Of a stretch of DNA of 64,000 nucleotides, positions 51,201-60,019 are shown piece by piece. Made by a program: the position numbers and the translations under genes. Each line of letters begins with the position of its first letter. The stretch's first letter is position 1. Source of the stretch: JAFEBO01 sp050730655 (GTDB taxonomy: Bacteria > Planctomycetota > Phycisphaerae > Phycisphaerales > UBA1924); NCBI GenBank assembly GCA_050730655.1, contig JBOHNL010000014.1, positions 248,001 to 312,000 of the forward strand, written 5' to 3'. The notes under the pieces are model-generated. The model was not told where the DNA came from. It did not search any database and was given only the letters and a program-made list of their open reading frames with translations.

Positions 51201-52886
51201 GTGGACGGGATCGTTTCAACAACTCCGATCGCGATTGTGTGTCCGGCGTGCGAGACCGATGCGCGGGTGATCGTGCGGTTCAAGGACGAGAATTCCGCGG
51301 AACGCGGGACGGCGGATGTTGGGGCGCGTTCGGTGGCGGTGGTGGGATTGGTTGGCGGGATCCGAATTCTTGAAGTCGATCAGGGCGGTGTGAGTGGCGC
51401 ACTTGCGAAGTTGCGTGCGAATCCGAACGTGATGTATGCAGAGGCGGCAACTCCGGTGCGAAAGTGCGCACAGGAAGTGCCTTACGGGATCGCGATGATC
51501 GACGCGAATGCTGTCTGGCCTCGGTGGGGGAGTGGAACCGGAGTGCGCGTCGCGATGATGGACACGGGCGTCGATCGCTCGCACCCGGATATTGGAAATG
51601 CGATTGCTTCCATTTCGTTTGTTCCCGGTCAAACCGTGGATGATTTCGACGGGCACGGCACGCACATCGTCGGCACTCTGCTGGCGCGGAACAACACGGT
51701 GGGCGTGGTCGGCGGCGCGCCGGGGGCGGCGCTGCTTGTTGCCAAGTTTCTCGACAACAACGGTGACGGAGACACGGCGGGCGCGATTTCCGCGTTGAAT
51801 TGGGCGGTGTCGAACGGGGCGAAAATTGTGAGCATGTCGTTTGGCGGATCGGTGTTCAGCCAAGCGCTGAGTGACGCGTGCGATGCCGCGGCGGAAGCGG
51901 GCGTCCTGCTGGTTGCGGCAGCGGGAAACGACGGCGCGAGCACGCCGTTTTATCCGGCGATGTTTCCGTCTGTGATGGCTGTTTCGGGCGTCGACGGCAC
52001 GGGTGCTCTGGCCAGCTTCTCCAACTTTGGTTCGCACATATCCGTCGCTGCTCCGGCGGTGGATGTGGTTTCAACCGTGCCGCTGGTTGGCTGGAATGCG
52101 ACGTGGAACAGCGTGACGCACAGTGCGGCTCAATTGCGGGGCGGCACCGTCGAGGCGATGAGCGCGCCGGCGATTTACTGCGGAGTCGGCGATAGTGCCG
52201 CTGCGTTTCCTGCTTCAGTATCGGGAAAAATCGCGCACATTCGCAGGAGCAACTCGACGCCGATCGGCGAACAGGTGCAATATGCGGTGGAGGCGGGCGC
52301 GACGGGAATCGTGATCTCAAACAACGTCGCGGGCGGATTCACCGAGCCCTTTGCGCCTCACGTGCTCGTGCCGGTCGCGTCCATCTCTCAGGCGGACGGC
52401 GACAACCTGCAGGCGAACAGCGGCGTGACGGTCGCGCTCAATCAGCTCTATGCGGGGCATGACTATGCGATGCTGAGCGGTACTTCGATGTCGGCTCCGC
52501 ATGTGGCGAGTGCGGCGGCACTCTTGTTCGGAGATTTCATACCCGCTGCCGGCCGGCCTGCGTTGCCGGCGTCCACCGTTCGATGGGTGCTGGAGCGCAC
52601 GGCGAATCAGGTGGGCGCGGGTCCGAGGAACGATCAGTACGGATGGGGAATTGTCGATGCGAGCGCCGCGGCGAGTTACCTGCACGGGCGCATTCGCTGT
52701 CCGGGGGATTTCAATGCGGACGGGATCGTGGACGACACTGACTTCATCGTCTTCGTGGACGAATACAGCGCGCTTCTTGCGCCCGGCGGCGCGTACACGG
52801 GCGGCGATTTGAACGGCGACACGGTGACGGAAGACTCGGATTTCGCGGTCTTTGCGGCACGCTATGACGCGCTGCTGTGCCCGTAA
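51201..52886 (+). CDS. Subtilisin-like S8 peptidase with PA insert and dockerin-like tail; N-terminus unclear
   Basis: 561 residues. Catalytic triad Asp121 (MMDTGVDRSHPD), His152 (GHGTHIVGTL) and Ser429 (SGTSMSAPHVAS), oxyanion Asn243 (AAAGNDG). A propeptide-like region (about 22-85) precedes it. Residues about 305-410 are a PA-type insertion (GTVEAMSAPAIYCG ... ATGIVISNNV). The C-terminus (about 506-561) has two calcium-binding-like loops (DFNADGIVDDTDF and DLNGDTVTEDSDF), as in dockerin type I modules common in Planctomycetota. The frame starts at GTG 51201 without a signal peptide; upstream in-frame sequence to a stop at 51129 also has none. The secreted form may have lost or be missing its signal, or start differently. 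Confidence 0.85.
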   Translation: MDGIVSTTPIAIVCPACETDARVIVRFKDENSAERGTADVGARSVAVVGLVGGIRILEVDQGGVSGALAKLRANPNVMYAEAATPVRKCAQEVPYGIAMIDANAVWPRWGSGTGVRVAMMDTGVDRSHPDIGNAIASISFVPGQTVDDFDGHGTHIVGTLLARNNTVGVVGGAPGAALLVAKFLDNNGDGDTAGAISALNWAVSNGAKIVSMSFGGSVFSQALSDACDAAAEAGVLLVAAAGNDGASTPFYPAMFPSVMAVSGVDGTGALASFSNFGSHISVAAPAVDVVSTVPLVGWNATWNSVTHSAAQLRGGTVEAMSAPAIYCGVGDSAAAFPASVSGKIAHIRRSNSTPIGEQVQYAVEAGATGIVISNNVAGGFTEPFAPHVLVPVASISQADGDNLQANSGVTVALNQLYAGHDYAMLSGTSMSAPHVASAAALLFGDFIPAAGRPALPASTVRWVLERTANQVGAGPRNDQYGWGIVDASAAASYLHGRIRCPGDFNADGIVDDTDFIVFVDEYSALLAPGGAYTGGDLNGDTVTEDSDFAVFAARYDALLCP

Positions 52887-52992
52887 TCCCTCTGGGCTAC
52901 CAACTTTCCAGCAATGGGCGCAGTCGCTGCGAGTCCGAAAGAATCGCATAGACACACTTTGACCGAAAGGTATGGCGATGTGCGCGGGATCG

Positions 52993-53020
52993 TTGAGCGG
53001 CAATTCCATTGCGGTATACT
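52993..53020 (+). promoter_or_regulatory. Candidate promoter of the exported-protein pair at 53066
   Basis: TTGAGC (52993-52998) and TATACT (53015-53020) are 16 bases apart, 46 bases before the GTG at 53066. The -10 matches 5 of 6, the -35 4 of 6. It follows the subtilase stop by about 105 bases. Confidence 0.5.
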
Positions 53021-53065
53021 GCCGCAGTGAATGGTTCGGCATTCCTTCACACTTTGGAGGTCGCC

Positions 53066-53782
53066 GTGAGAGCGCATTGGTTTCGATATTTCACACGGGC
53101 CGAGTTCGGGAGTCGCCATCGAATGTCTCGTGCCCGAGTGCTGGCGCTCCTTCTGCTCGCTTTGTTTCCGGTTTTGGGGGCGACATCGGCGCTTCCACCA
53201 TCCAGCACGGTTCCGGGATATATCGCACTGCTGCTCGTGAATGAAACGCCTTTTCCCGGCGAACGTGCCTGGGTGAGCGAAGACGACACCAAGGCCGGGA
53301 TGCTGGCGATTCTCTGGGTGCTTAATTCGCGCATCGAGTACATTCCACCCGGATACACACAGAGGCAGATTGCGTCCGAAAGCTGCTCGAACATCATCGA
53401 GGTCATCACGGCGGGCGGTGAGAAGGGGCAGTGTGATGGCTTCTATCGGGACGACGATGGCAAGTTTGTCGCGGTGCCGCGGGTGCACGAGCGGGTCAAT
53501 TACCTTATGGAGTGCTCGACGCGCGGCAAGCCGGGTCGCTTTGCGCGGTTGCTCGACTATGCCGAGAATCTTGCCGCGGCGTATGTCCGAGGCGGGATCG
53601 GCGAGGCGGACCGCTTTTCGGGCATCCAGAACGTCGATGGCGTACCGGTGACGGGGCGGGCGTATTCGTGGATGACGGATCGCGGCAGCTTTCATCCCGG
53701 TGGAAACTTTGTGCGCATTCCCGACTCCGAGAGCGGCACGCTCGGTGGCAATCGGTTCTTCACACTCAGGAAACTGCGATGA
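53066..53782 (+). CDS. Exported protein, possible SleB-like cell wall hydrolase
   Basis: 238 residues. GTG 53066 was chosen for GGAGG 6 bases upstream; a second start at ATG 53123 lies directly before a hydrophobic signal (SRARVLALLLLALFPVLGAT). The mature part contains ERAWVSEDDTKAGMLAILWVLNSRI and later CSNIIEVITAGGEKGQCDGF. The order of an acidic residue, an AGMLAILWVLNSR helix and a later Cys/Gln/Cys-Asp turn weakly recalls SleB/CwlJ cell wall hydrolases, but the match is partial. Its stop overlaps the next gene's start (ATGA), so the two are an operon. Function not established. Confidence 0.6.
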   Translation: MRAHWFRYFTRAEFGSRHRMSRARVLALLLLALFPVLGATSALPPSSTVPGYIALLLVNETPFPGERAWVSEDDTKAGMLAILWVLNSRIEYIPPGYTQRQIASESCSNIIEVITAGGEKGQCDGFYRDDDGKFVAVPRVHERVNYLMECSTRGKPGRFARLLDYAENLAAAYVRGGIGEADRFSGIQNVDGVPVTGRAYSWMTDRGSFHPGGNFVRIPDSESGTLGGNRFFTLRKLR

Positions 53783-54678
53783 CACGCCTACGTGCAGCCG
53801 CGTTCGCGATGGTGATGATTTCGTTCACGTTTTTCTCTGCGCGGGCGGGGGCAGAGCCGGAGGCGTCGAACACGATCGCGGAGCTCAGTTCGCATGTGTG
53901 GCTTGAAGACGTTACACGCCATCTCTATCGCTGGTACATCGACGAGAGGGATGTCGCGGCGGTTGCGCGGGACGGCGAGATCATCTATTGGGTGAAGGAG
54001 CTCAAACCGAAACTCGACGAGGACGATCACAGCCGCTTTGGCGAGGTCTGGATGCCCCAGTTCTCGATCGCGGCCAAGGTGAAGCGGCCCGACTACACAA
54101 TTTCGGAACTCGATGTGGCGGTCAAGGGCGACCGGTTCAAGATCACGGAAGTCGAGCACATTGAGAAGCCGGCCGCAATGCCCGCCGGGTTTGTTGAAGT
54201 GCGCATGCCGTATACCGAGGTGCGTGATGACCTCTTTCGAACTCGGATGCACGCCGTGTTTCCGGATGCGGAGATGCTGGATCGCATGCGGGCGGCGGTG
54301 CGAGCAGAGATCGCTTCGGAAGTCGGCGCGAATAAGCAGCCGTTGCCGGAAGGGACGCAGGTCGTCTTTGTGACGGCGCTTTCGCCGGTGGCGAACGAGA
54401 TGTGGGTCTACTGGGAAACGGGCAAGACGCTGATCCGTTTTGCATCGGACATTGATCTTGCGAATCCCGCGATGTGGGAGATCGAAAAGCTGGAGGTCAC
54501 GCTCATTCGGCTCGACAAGAAGGTGGTCGTGTCGCTCGATGAAGTGGCCGGAGGCAATGGGTTTCTAACGCGGAACGAAGCGGGGCGTGCACTCTTTAAT
54601 TGCCTTGTGCTTGGTAAGCGCGTTGAACTGCAGCCGCTACAGGCTGCGCCGGTGACGAAGTCTGCTGTCGAGAAGTGA
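53779..54678 (+). CDS. Exported protein of unknown function
   Basis: 299 residues. A signal peptide (about 1-25, FAMVMISFTFFSARAGA) is followed by a mature region with no motif I recognise. Visible pieces: LSSHVWLEDVTRHLYRWYIDERDVAAVARDGEI, HIEKPAAMPAGFVEVRMPYTE, and VVFVTALSPVANEMWVYWETGKTLIRFASDID (in part). Conserved acids and tryptophans but no catalytic signature. The ATG at 53779 overlaps the upstream stop. It is probably a partner of the previous product in the envelope or outside. It converges with the M28 peptidase gene 17 bases away. Confidence 0.7.
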   Translation: MTRLRAAAFAMVMISFTFFSARAGAEPEASNTIAELSSHVWLEDVTRHLYRWYIDERDVAAVARDGEIIYWVKELKPKLDEDDHSRFGEVWMPQFSIAAKVKRPDYTISELDVAVKGDRFKITEVEHIEKPAAMPAGFVEVRMPYTEVRDDLFRTRMHAVFPDAEMLDRMRAAVRAEIASEVGANKQPLPEGTQVVFVTALSPVANEMWVYWETGKTLIRFASDIDLANPAMWEIEKLEVTLIRLDKKVVVSLDEVAGGNGFLTRNEAGRALFNCLVLGKRVELQPLQAAPVTKSAVEK

Positions 54679-54694
54679 TTCGTGCGCGTGTTGG

Positions 54695-55717
54695 CTAGTT
54701 CGCCAAGTTTTTCAGCACCGCTTCCAGGCCCTGCACGACGCGGGCGGCGCGGTCGTAGTCGATCGTGTCGGGGGTATCGGTCTCGCGGTGGTAGTTGGGA
54801 TTTCGAAAGTTTGCGGTGTCGGTGACCATCAGCGCGTGATATCCCTCTTTGCCGAATCCGTAGTGATCGGAACGCCCGACATCGCGGATGAAATTCGGGA
54901 GCGCGGCGCCCTCACTCGGGAATTGCGTGCCGGCGCGGAAAGCTCCGACGCACTGCTTCACGAGCGCGCGGTTGTCGTAGTTCGAGACGAACGCGATGAA
55001 GTTGCCCTGCGAGGGATAGAAGTAGGAGAGTGGCGCCGGATATTTCTGCGAGCCCGGCGCGTCGTTGTAGTAGCCGAGCATCTCGAGGCTGAGCATGGCG
55101 ACGATGTTGTCGCCGCTCGCTCGGGCTTTCTTGGCGTAGATCCAGCTTCCCATTTCGGAGGTGCCGCCGGTGGGGAGTTCTTCGTTGGGGAAGAGGACGA
55201 AGCGGATGGTGCGGGACTGGGGCGTGTCTTTGAAGGAGCGTGCGAGCGCGAGGATGGCGGCGCAGCCACTGGCGTTGTCGTCGGCGCCGGGTGATCGCTG
55301 TGTGGTGTCGTAGTGAGCGCCGATGACGACGATTTCGTTCGGATGCGAAGTTCCTTTGAGCGTTGCTTCGAGATTTGGGGTGAGGCTTCCTTTGGTGGGG
55401 AATGAGTGTTCGTTGACTTCGTAGCCGGCGGCGGCGAGCTGGTCTTTCAGATAGAGCGCCGACTCAGCGAGCTCTTTGGGGTGGTAGATGCTGCGCTTGC
55501 CGATGTCGGACGCGAGGTAGGTGACGGTGAGGCGAAGGTCCGCCGCAAGTGACTTTTGTGATTCGGTGAGTGGGGGAAGCGGACCGGTGAATGTACTTCC
55601 CGGCATGTGGATCATCGCGGAGTAGAAGTACCCGGCGGTGATGAATATGAGGAGCGCGAGTGAGCAGGCGGAGAAGGCGAGGAGTCGGAGAGTGCGGCGG
55701 ACGCGCGGGGAGGGCAT
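54695..55717 (-). CDS. M28 family zinc peptidase, membrane-anchored
   Basis: 340 residues. One N-terminal hydrophobic segment (about 11-34) anchors it, with the catalytic part outside. Metal ligands of M28: His and Asp in VVIGAHYDTT, the bridging Asp in GADDNASG, the Glu-Glu pair in FPNEELPT, a later Asp in the MLSLEMLGYY region and the final His in NPNYHRETDTPDTIDY. These fit aminopeptidase-type members. The ATG at 55717 begins the anchor. It is divergently followed upstream by the terminator and palindromic repeats of the glutamate dehydrogenase gene. Substrate unknown; amino-terminal trimming of extracellular peptides is likely. Confidence 0.9.
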   Translation of the reverse strand: MPSPRVRRTLRLLAFSACSLALLIFITAGYFYSAMIHMPGSTFTGPLPPLTESQKSLAADLRLTVTYLASDIGKRSIYHPKELAESALYLKDQLAAAGYEVNEHSFPTKGSLTPNLEATLKGTSHPNEIVVIGAHYDTTQRSPGADDNASGCAAILALARSFKDTPQSRTIRFVLFPNEELPTGGTSEMGSWIYAKKARASGDNIVAMLSLEMLGYYNDAPGSQKYPAPLSYFYPSQGNFIAFVSNYDNRALVKQCVGAFRAGTQFPSEGAALPNFIRDVGRSDHYGFGKEGYHALMVTDTANFRNPNYHRETDTPDTIDYDRAARVVQGLEAVLKNLAN

Positions 55718-55811
55718 GGGGGAGAGTACAGAGGATCGCGGAGAAGCATGGCGATACCATGGATGGTCAGGGCGATCGCGCGCGATCGATACAAGACGAA
55801 CCCACCCCCAA

Positions 55812-55830
55812 CCCCTCCCTCGGGGAGGGG
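55812..55830. repeat. GC-rich palindrome CCCCTCC/GGAGGGG
   Basis: CCCCTCC (55812-55818) and GGAGGGG (55824-55830) pair around a 5-base loop, next to CCACCCCCAAC. Such C/G-run palindromes are widespread between genes in many bacteria. A related one is at 60217-60231. Confidence 0.5.
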
Positions 55831-55837
55831 GCTTCAG

Positions 55838-55866
55838 AAAAAAGCCCCGCGAAATTCGCGGGGCTT
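55838..55866 (-). terminator. Intrinsic terminator of the glutamate dehydrogenase gene
   Basis: On the minus strand AAGCCCCGCGAA, a tight loop, TTCGCGGGGCTT and a T-run, 27 bases after the stop at 55893. Confidence 0.88.
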
Positions 55867-55892
55867 GTAGGCGTTCGAGATTGAAACAGTGA

Positions 55893-57248
55893 TTACGGGA
55901 AGATGCCGCGGGCCGCGTAGGCCTGATTCAGACGCTCGCAGGCCGCGATGTAGGCGGCCGAGCGGAGATCGCAGTTGTACTTGCGCCGCGCGTCGCGGGT
56001 CTTTGCCGCGGCCTTGACCATGTGCTTATTCAACTCGCGATCGACGTGTTCGAGATCCCACATCTGATAGGTCTTGTTCTGAACCCATTCGAAGTAGGAA
56101 ACGGTTACGCCACCGGCGTTGCAGAGGATGGCCGGAAGGACTTCGATGCCGCGCTCGGTGAGGACGCGCTCGCCACCGGGAGTGGTGGGGGCGTTTGCGC
56201 CTTCGGCGATGACGATCGCGTTGATCATCTTCGCTTCGTCTTCCTGGATCATCTGCTCGAGGGCAGCCGGAATGAAGACTTCGACTTTGGTCTTGTAGAA
56301 CTCTTCTTTGCTGACTGCGGTGGCGTTGGGATAGCCGCCGACGCCGCCCTTTTTCGTGACGTACGTTGCGAGGTCGTGGGCGTCGATGCCCTTGTCGTTC
56401 TTGAGGAAGCCGGTGTGATCGGCGACCGCGATGAGTTTGGCGCCCTTGTCCTGGAAGATTTTCGCGGACCACGAACCGACGTTGCCGAAGCCGAGCACGC
56501 TGAACGTGCATTGTTCGGGCTTGAGGCCGAGTTCGGGGAGCATTTCGACGAGGGTGTCGACGACGCCCTGGCCGGTCGCCTTCTCGCGGCCGAGCGATCC
56601 GCCGTATTCAACGGGCTTGCCGGTGATGACCGCGGCCGGATCCTTGCCACCGACGTCGGCGAGGAAGGAGTAGGTGTCGGCGATCCAGGCCATGTGCTGC
56701 GCGTTCGAGCCGACGTCGGGCGCGGGGATGTCGTAATCGGGTCCGATGCCGTGGGCGATGGCGGTGGTGAAGCGACGGACGATGCGCTCCATTTCGGCGT
56801 TGGAGTGCTTCCGCGGATCAACCTTGACGCCGCCTTTGCCGCCACCAAAGGGGACGCCGACGAGCGAGCACTTCATGGTCATGAGGAAGGCGAGCGACTT
56901 CACGTCGTCGAGATGAACGTCCTGATGGAAGCGGAGGCCGCCCTTGTACGGTCCGAGCGCGTTGTTGTGTTGAACGCGGTAGCCCTTGAAGAGGCGGTAG
57001 TGGCCGTCGTCCATCTTCACGGGGAAGTGGACCATGATTTCGGTCTTGGGCTGCGCGAGGATGATCTGCACGCGGTGGGGCAGGCCCATCAACTCCGCGG
57101 CATAGAGCATCGCGCCGACGGTCTGGCGGTACAGGTTGTGTGCGTCGGTCGGAAAGCCAAGCTCGTCGAAGATGGGCGAGTTGAAGCTCGCGGGCGGAAC
57201 GTTCTTCGGTTTTTGCATCGGAGTGGGAGCCTTGGCGAGAGTGGTCAT
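55893..57248 (-). CDS. gdhA: Glu/Leu/Phe/Val dehydrogenase family, glutamate dehydrogenase
   Basis: 451 residues. Interconverts glutamate and 2-oxoglutarate with ammonium. Substrate-binding block GPYKGGLRFHQDV with the active-site Lys in GGGKGGVKVDP, then PAPDVGSNAQHMAW (catalytic Asp region) and the Rossmann turn GFGNVGSWSA (about 240-249), all in family order. Length is typical of the hexameric class. The ATG at 57248 begins MTTLAKAPTPMQ. A strong terminator follows. Cofactor use (NAD or NADP) is not decided from sequence. Confidence 0.94.
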   Translation of the reverse strand: MTTLAKAPTPMQKPKNVPPASFNSPIFDELGFPTDAHNLYRQTVGAMLYAAELMGLPHRVQIILAQPKTEIMVHFPVKMDDGHYRLFKGYRVQHNNALGPYKGGLRFHQDVHLDDVKSLAFLMTMKCSLVGVPFGGGKGGVKVDPRKHSNAEMERIVRRFTTAIAHGIGPDYDIPAPDVGSNAQHMAWIADTYSFLADVGGKDPAAVITGKPVEYGGSLGREKATGQGVVDTLVEMLPELGLKPEQCTFSVLGFGNVGSWSAKIFQDKGAKLIAVADHTGFLKNDKGIDAHDLATYVTKKGGVGGYPNATAVSKEEFYKTKVEVFIPAALEQMIQEDEAKMINAIVIAEGANAPTTPGGERVLTERGIEVLPAILCNAGGVTVSYFEWVQNKTYQMWDLEHVDRELNKHMVKAAAKTRDARRKYNCDLRSAAYIAACERLNQAYAARGIFP

Positions 57249-57479
57249 GGATGTTTCCGCAAATGAATTGGCGGAGAAGCGATCGGCAGATCGGGCTGAC
57301 TGATTGCCCAGGGCCGATCCCGCGGCGTCCGCTTGGCCGGGCCTGAATGGTAGATGCGAAGGGGAGGGGCGGGCGAGGGGGCGTGCTACGCATACCTCGA
57401 ACAGGAAAGCGTGCGAAATTCGCGGGATGAAAACGCTTCCGAGGCTTAGGGCATGATTTGCCCGAGCCTTTGATTCAAC

Positions 57480-57905
57480 ATGATTCTCTACCTTGCCGCC
57501 GACCTTATCTGGGCCAGCAAAATCAAGGCGACGGCCGATTCGCTCGGGCTGGCGTGCCGTCCTGTTCGGACGTTGGAGATGCTCGAAGCGCGGTTGGCGG
57601 ACAGCGATGTGCGGGCGCTGATCTTGGATTTGGACGTGGCGGAGATGGCGATGACGATGCTGGCGAGGGTCAAGCGAGAGCAGCAGAGCGCCAGAACCGC
57701 AGATCAGCAGATCGAGGCACTACGAGTGACAGGAACGGCAAGAAAAATTTGCGTCGTGGCGTTTGGTCCGCATGTGGCTCGCGAAGAGCTGCGAGCGGCG
57801 CGGGAGGCGGGCGCGGACGAGGTGCTCACGCGGGGCGCGTTCGATCACAACATGGATCAGGTGTTGCTCAGGCTGGCGGGGGGCGTGGGGGGAGTGAAGG
57901 CTTGA
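57480..57905 (+). CDS. Degenerate response-regulator receiver-like protein
   Basis: 141 residues. The layout is that of a CheY-like fold: ILYLAADLIWASKI (first strand and helix), ALILDLDVAEM (third strand with an Asp) and AGADEVLTRGAFDHN (last strand and loop). The acidic pair at the end of the first strand and the conserved Lys before the last helix are not visible, so phosphorylation is doubtful. An intact fold with altered active site suggests a protein-interaction domain. Its last bases (TTGA) overlap the TTG start of the next gene. Assignment is by fold pattern only. Confidence 0.55.
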   Translation: MILYLAADLIWASKIKATADSLGLACRPVRTLEMLEARLADSDVRALILDLDVAEMAMTMLARVKREQQSARTADQQIEALRVTGTARKICVVAFGPHVAREELRAAREAGADEVLTRGAFDHNMDQVLLRLAGGVGGVKA

Positions 57906-58621
57906 GTCGGACGCTGAGAAGTCCGCTCGATCGCTCGGCGCCGCTGATCTTTTTGGCGATCGGCGTGGCGATCGCGCTGGGCGTTGTTGTGTTAGATCAC
58001 TACCGCGACAACGAAGTCGGGGTTTGGACGATCGTGGGGATTTCGGCGCTTGGAGCGTTCATTTTCTGGATCGGCAATCGCGTGAGCCCGATTGCGAATC
58101 TGCGCGTGTGCAAAGTTTGCGGCGTTGGCGTTTCAGCAGCGCAGCAGCACTGTGCGAAATGCGGAACCGAGATCAGTTGGCGCATGGCACGCATTCTGCC
58201 TCAGGTCCGGGAATCACCGATTCCGTGTTTGCGGCTGGCATCGCGGAGTTCGGGTGGCTGGGTGCCGCGCTTGCCCTACTTGATGCTCGGGCTGATGATT
58301 ATTTTGCCGTGGCTGTATATCGCTTTTCTGCTTCCCGCGGTGATCGCAATCGCGATCCCGCTTGCGAGATCGGCGGGCGGGCGCAAGGTGAAAGAACTGA
58401 TTCAAAAGCTTGAGTCGAGCGGGGGCAGCCTGTGCACAGTTTGCATGTATCCGCGCCACGATCAAGGAGACCGGTGCCCGGAGTGCGGGCTGCGCGAGAC
58501 GGAAGAGGAAGTCAGGGCGCAGTGGGAGAGGTCGGGGTTGTGGGTGCGAGCGGCGCATCCGATGAATGAATCTGAGATCGAATCCGAGCGAGAATTGCAT
58601 GCCGCGGAATCGCGCGGATGA
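57902..58621 (+). CDS. Membrane protein with two zinc ribbons, paralogue 1
   Basis: 239 residues, TTG start overlapping the upstream stop. Order: two membrane helices (about 13-34 and 40-60), zinc ribbon CKVCGVG...HCAKCGTE (about 67-85), two more helices (about 121-160), zinc ribbon CTVCMYPRHDQGDRCPECGL (about 179-198). The same TM-TM-ribbon-TM-TM-ribbon layout occurs in the next gene, so the two are tandem paralogues. The last ribbon matches the gene at 12308. No function is known; ribbons of this type may bind RNA or proteins, which is inference. Confidence 0.65.
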   Translation: MSRTLRSPLDRSAPLIFLAIGVAIALGVVVLDHYRDNEVGVWTIVGISALGAFIFWIGNRVSPIANLRVCKVCGVGVSAAQQHCAKCGTEISWRMARILPQVRESPIPCLRLASRSSGGWVPRLPYLMLGLMIILPWLYIAFLLPAVIAIAIPLARSAGGRKVKELIQKLESSGGSLCTVCMYPRHDQGDRCPECGLRETEEEVRAQWERSGLWVRAAHPMNESEIESERELHAAESRG

Positions 58622-59316
58622 GACCCGTTCAGCCGCCCGTCAATCCCTCGCGGCGGCGGTGGATACTGCTGTATCCACTCATCTCCATGGCGATGTACTT
58701 CGTCCTTCAGCCGAAGGTGTTCCCCTGGGTTGAACTCGGCATTCTGCTCGCGCTTGGCGCCGTGATGGCGCTATGCGAATTTGTTCTGATGCCGCGCATG
58801 AGTTTTCCCCCGTCTCGGTGGTGTACGCGCTGCGATTCGAGATCGCGCGCGGACAAGCTTGCCTGCGTGGGGTGCGGCGGAGAGTTTTCAACGTTTGCTC
58901 CCGTGCTTTACGCCGTTGATCTGACGCGCCTTCCCGCGTCAAAGAAGCCGCGGCGAATCGCTTTTGTGATTGTCGGTGTCCTGATCGTTCCGGTCATTGC
59001 GTTGGGGATTTTCAATCCGCGCCCGGCCGGCCAGGGAATCGGGCTGACAATGTATTTTCTCGTCGCGATCTATGGATATGAATTTGCGAAGTGGTTCGCG
59101 CTGCGGCGGCTCGTTCGACAAATCCGTGAGCACTCCGGCGCGGTTTGCACGACGTGTGTGTATCCGCTTGATGAATCGATGATTCGCTGTCCCGAGTGTT
59201 CGATGATCGGGCGGGCGTCGGATGCGAGACGCGATTGGCTGACGACCGGATTTTGGCTGCCAGACAAGGTCATCAAGCCAGGCGAGCCTGCCAGCGCTTT
59301 GCAAGCCAGCCCATGA
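58618..59316 (+). CDS. Membrane protein with two zinc ribbons, paralogue 2
   Basis: 232 residues. Membrane helices at about 14-30 and 36-58, ribbon CTRCDSRSRADKLACVGCGGE (about 69-89, in part), helices at about 113-131 and 142-165, and ribbon CTTCVYPLDESMIRCPECSM (about 180-199). Same architecture as the preceding protein; the ATG overlaps its stop (ATGA). The final 44 bases overlap the end of the convergent gene at 59273. A tandem duplication is likely. Confidence 0.65.
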   Translation: MRPVQPPVNPSRRRWILLYPLISMAMYFVLQPKVFPWVELGILLALGAVMALCEFVLMPRMSFPPSRWCTRCDSRSRADKLACVGCGGEFSTFAPVLYAVDLTRLPASKKPRRIAFVIVGVLIVPVIALGIFNPRPAGQGIGLTMYFLVAIYGYEFAKWFALRRLVRQIREHSGAVCTTCVYPLDESMIRCPECSMIGRASDARRDWLTTGFWLPDKVIKPGEPASALQASP

Positions 59317-60019
59317 CCGCACCGAAGATCAAGTGTGCCGTCAACGTGACGACCACAAACGTCGTGGTAAGTTGAATCCCGAAGAAATTGGTGTAGGGGC
59401 TGAAGAGCATGCCCGCCTCGAGCGCGGTTGCCATGATGATGCCCGCGAAGACAGTAAATGCCATGCCGCGGCGGGTCGTGTCGCCGATGAGCGCGATGAA
59501 CATGATGCCGAAGGTCATGCCGTTGGAAAAGTGGTACGCCCAGCCGAGCAGATGCGTGCCCAGTGTGTACGAGGGCTGCTCGAGTTCTTGACTGAGCAAC
59601 ATCGCGCCAAAGCGCGGGAACACTTTGAAGAGTTTCATCTGCGGCACGACCGACTCGAGTCCCCACGCTTTCGAGAAGACAAAGGGCAGACGGAAAATGT
59701 CGTACGCGACGGCGGCGATGAATCCGGCGGCGGCGCCGACGAGAAGCGCACGTGCCAGCGAACCTGCCTGAGGCGGAGCGGATTTCATTAAGGAAGGCGA
59801 ACTGCCGCCGGTGCGCCATGCCTTCCAATCGATGAGCCCAAGAGCGATGAGCGCCAGCGTCGCCGGAGTCATGATCCAGGTCGCGAAGTTGCGCATGGAC
59901 ATGATCCCGTAGAACTCAGAAAGCAGGCACCAGATCGATGTTGCGGAGAGGAAAAAGACGAGAACGCGACCCTGAAGGGTCCATCGAAACGCGCTTGGCA
60001 GCGGAGTAGAAGGGGTCAT
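59273..60019 (-). CDS. Multi-pass membrane protein, function unknown
   Basis: 248 residues with about six hydrophobic segments (21-40, 49-66, 91-110, 155-178, 184-206, 215-240), loop His/Tyr residues in TLGTHLLGWAYHFSNGMTFGIMF and no clear motif. The ATG at 60019 begins MTPSTPLP. It converges with the zinc-ribbon operon. Cellular role unknown; a transporter or assembly factor would be guesses. Confidence 0.6.
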   Translation of the reverse strand: MTPSTPLPSAFRWTLQGRVLVFFLSATSIWCLLSEFYGIMSMRNFATWIMTPATLALIALGLIDWKAWRTGGSSPSLMKSAPPQAGSLARALLVGAAAGFIAAVAYDIFRLPFVFSKAWGLESVVPQMKLFKVFPRFGAMLLSQELEQPSYTLGTHLLGWAYHFSNGMTFGIMFIALIGDTTRRGMAFTVFAGIIMATALEAGMLFSPYTNFFGIQLTTTFVVVTLTAHLIFGAVMGWLAKRWQARLA

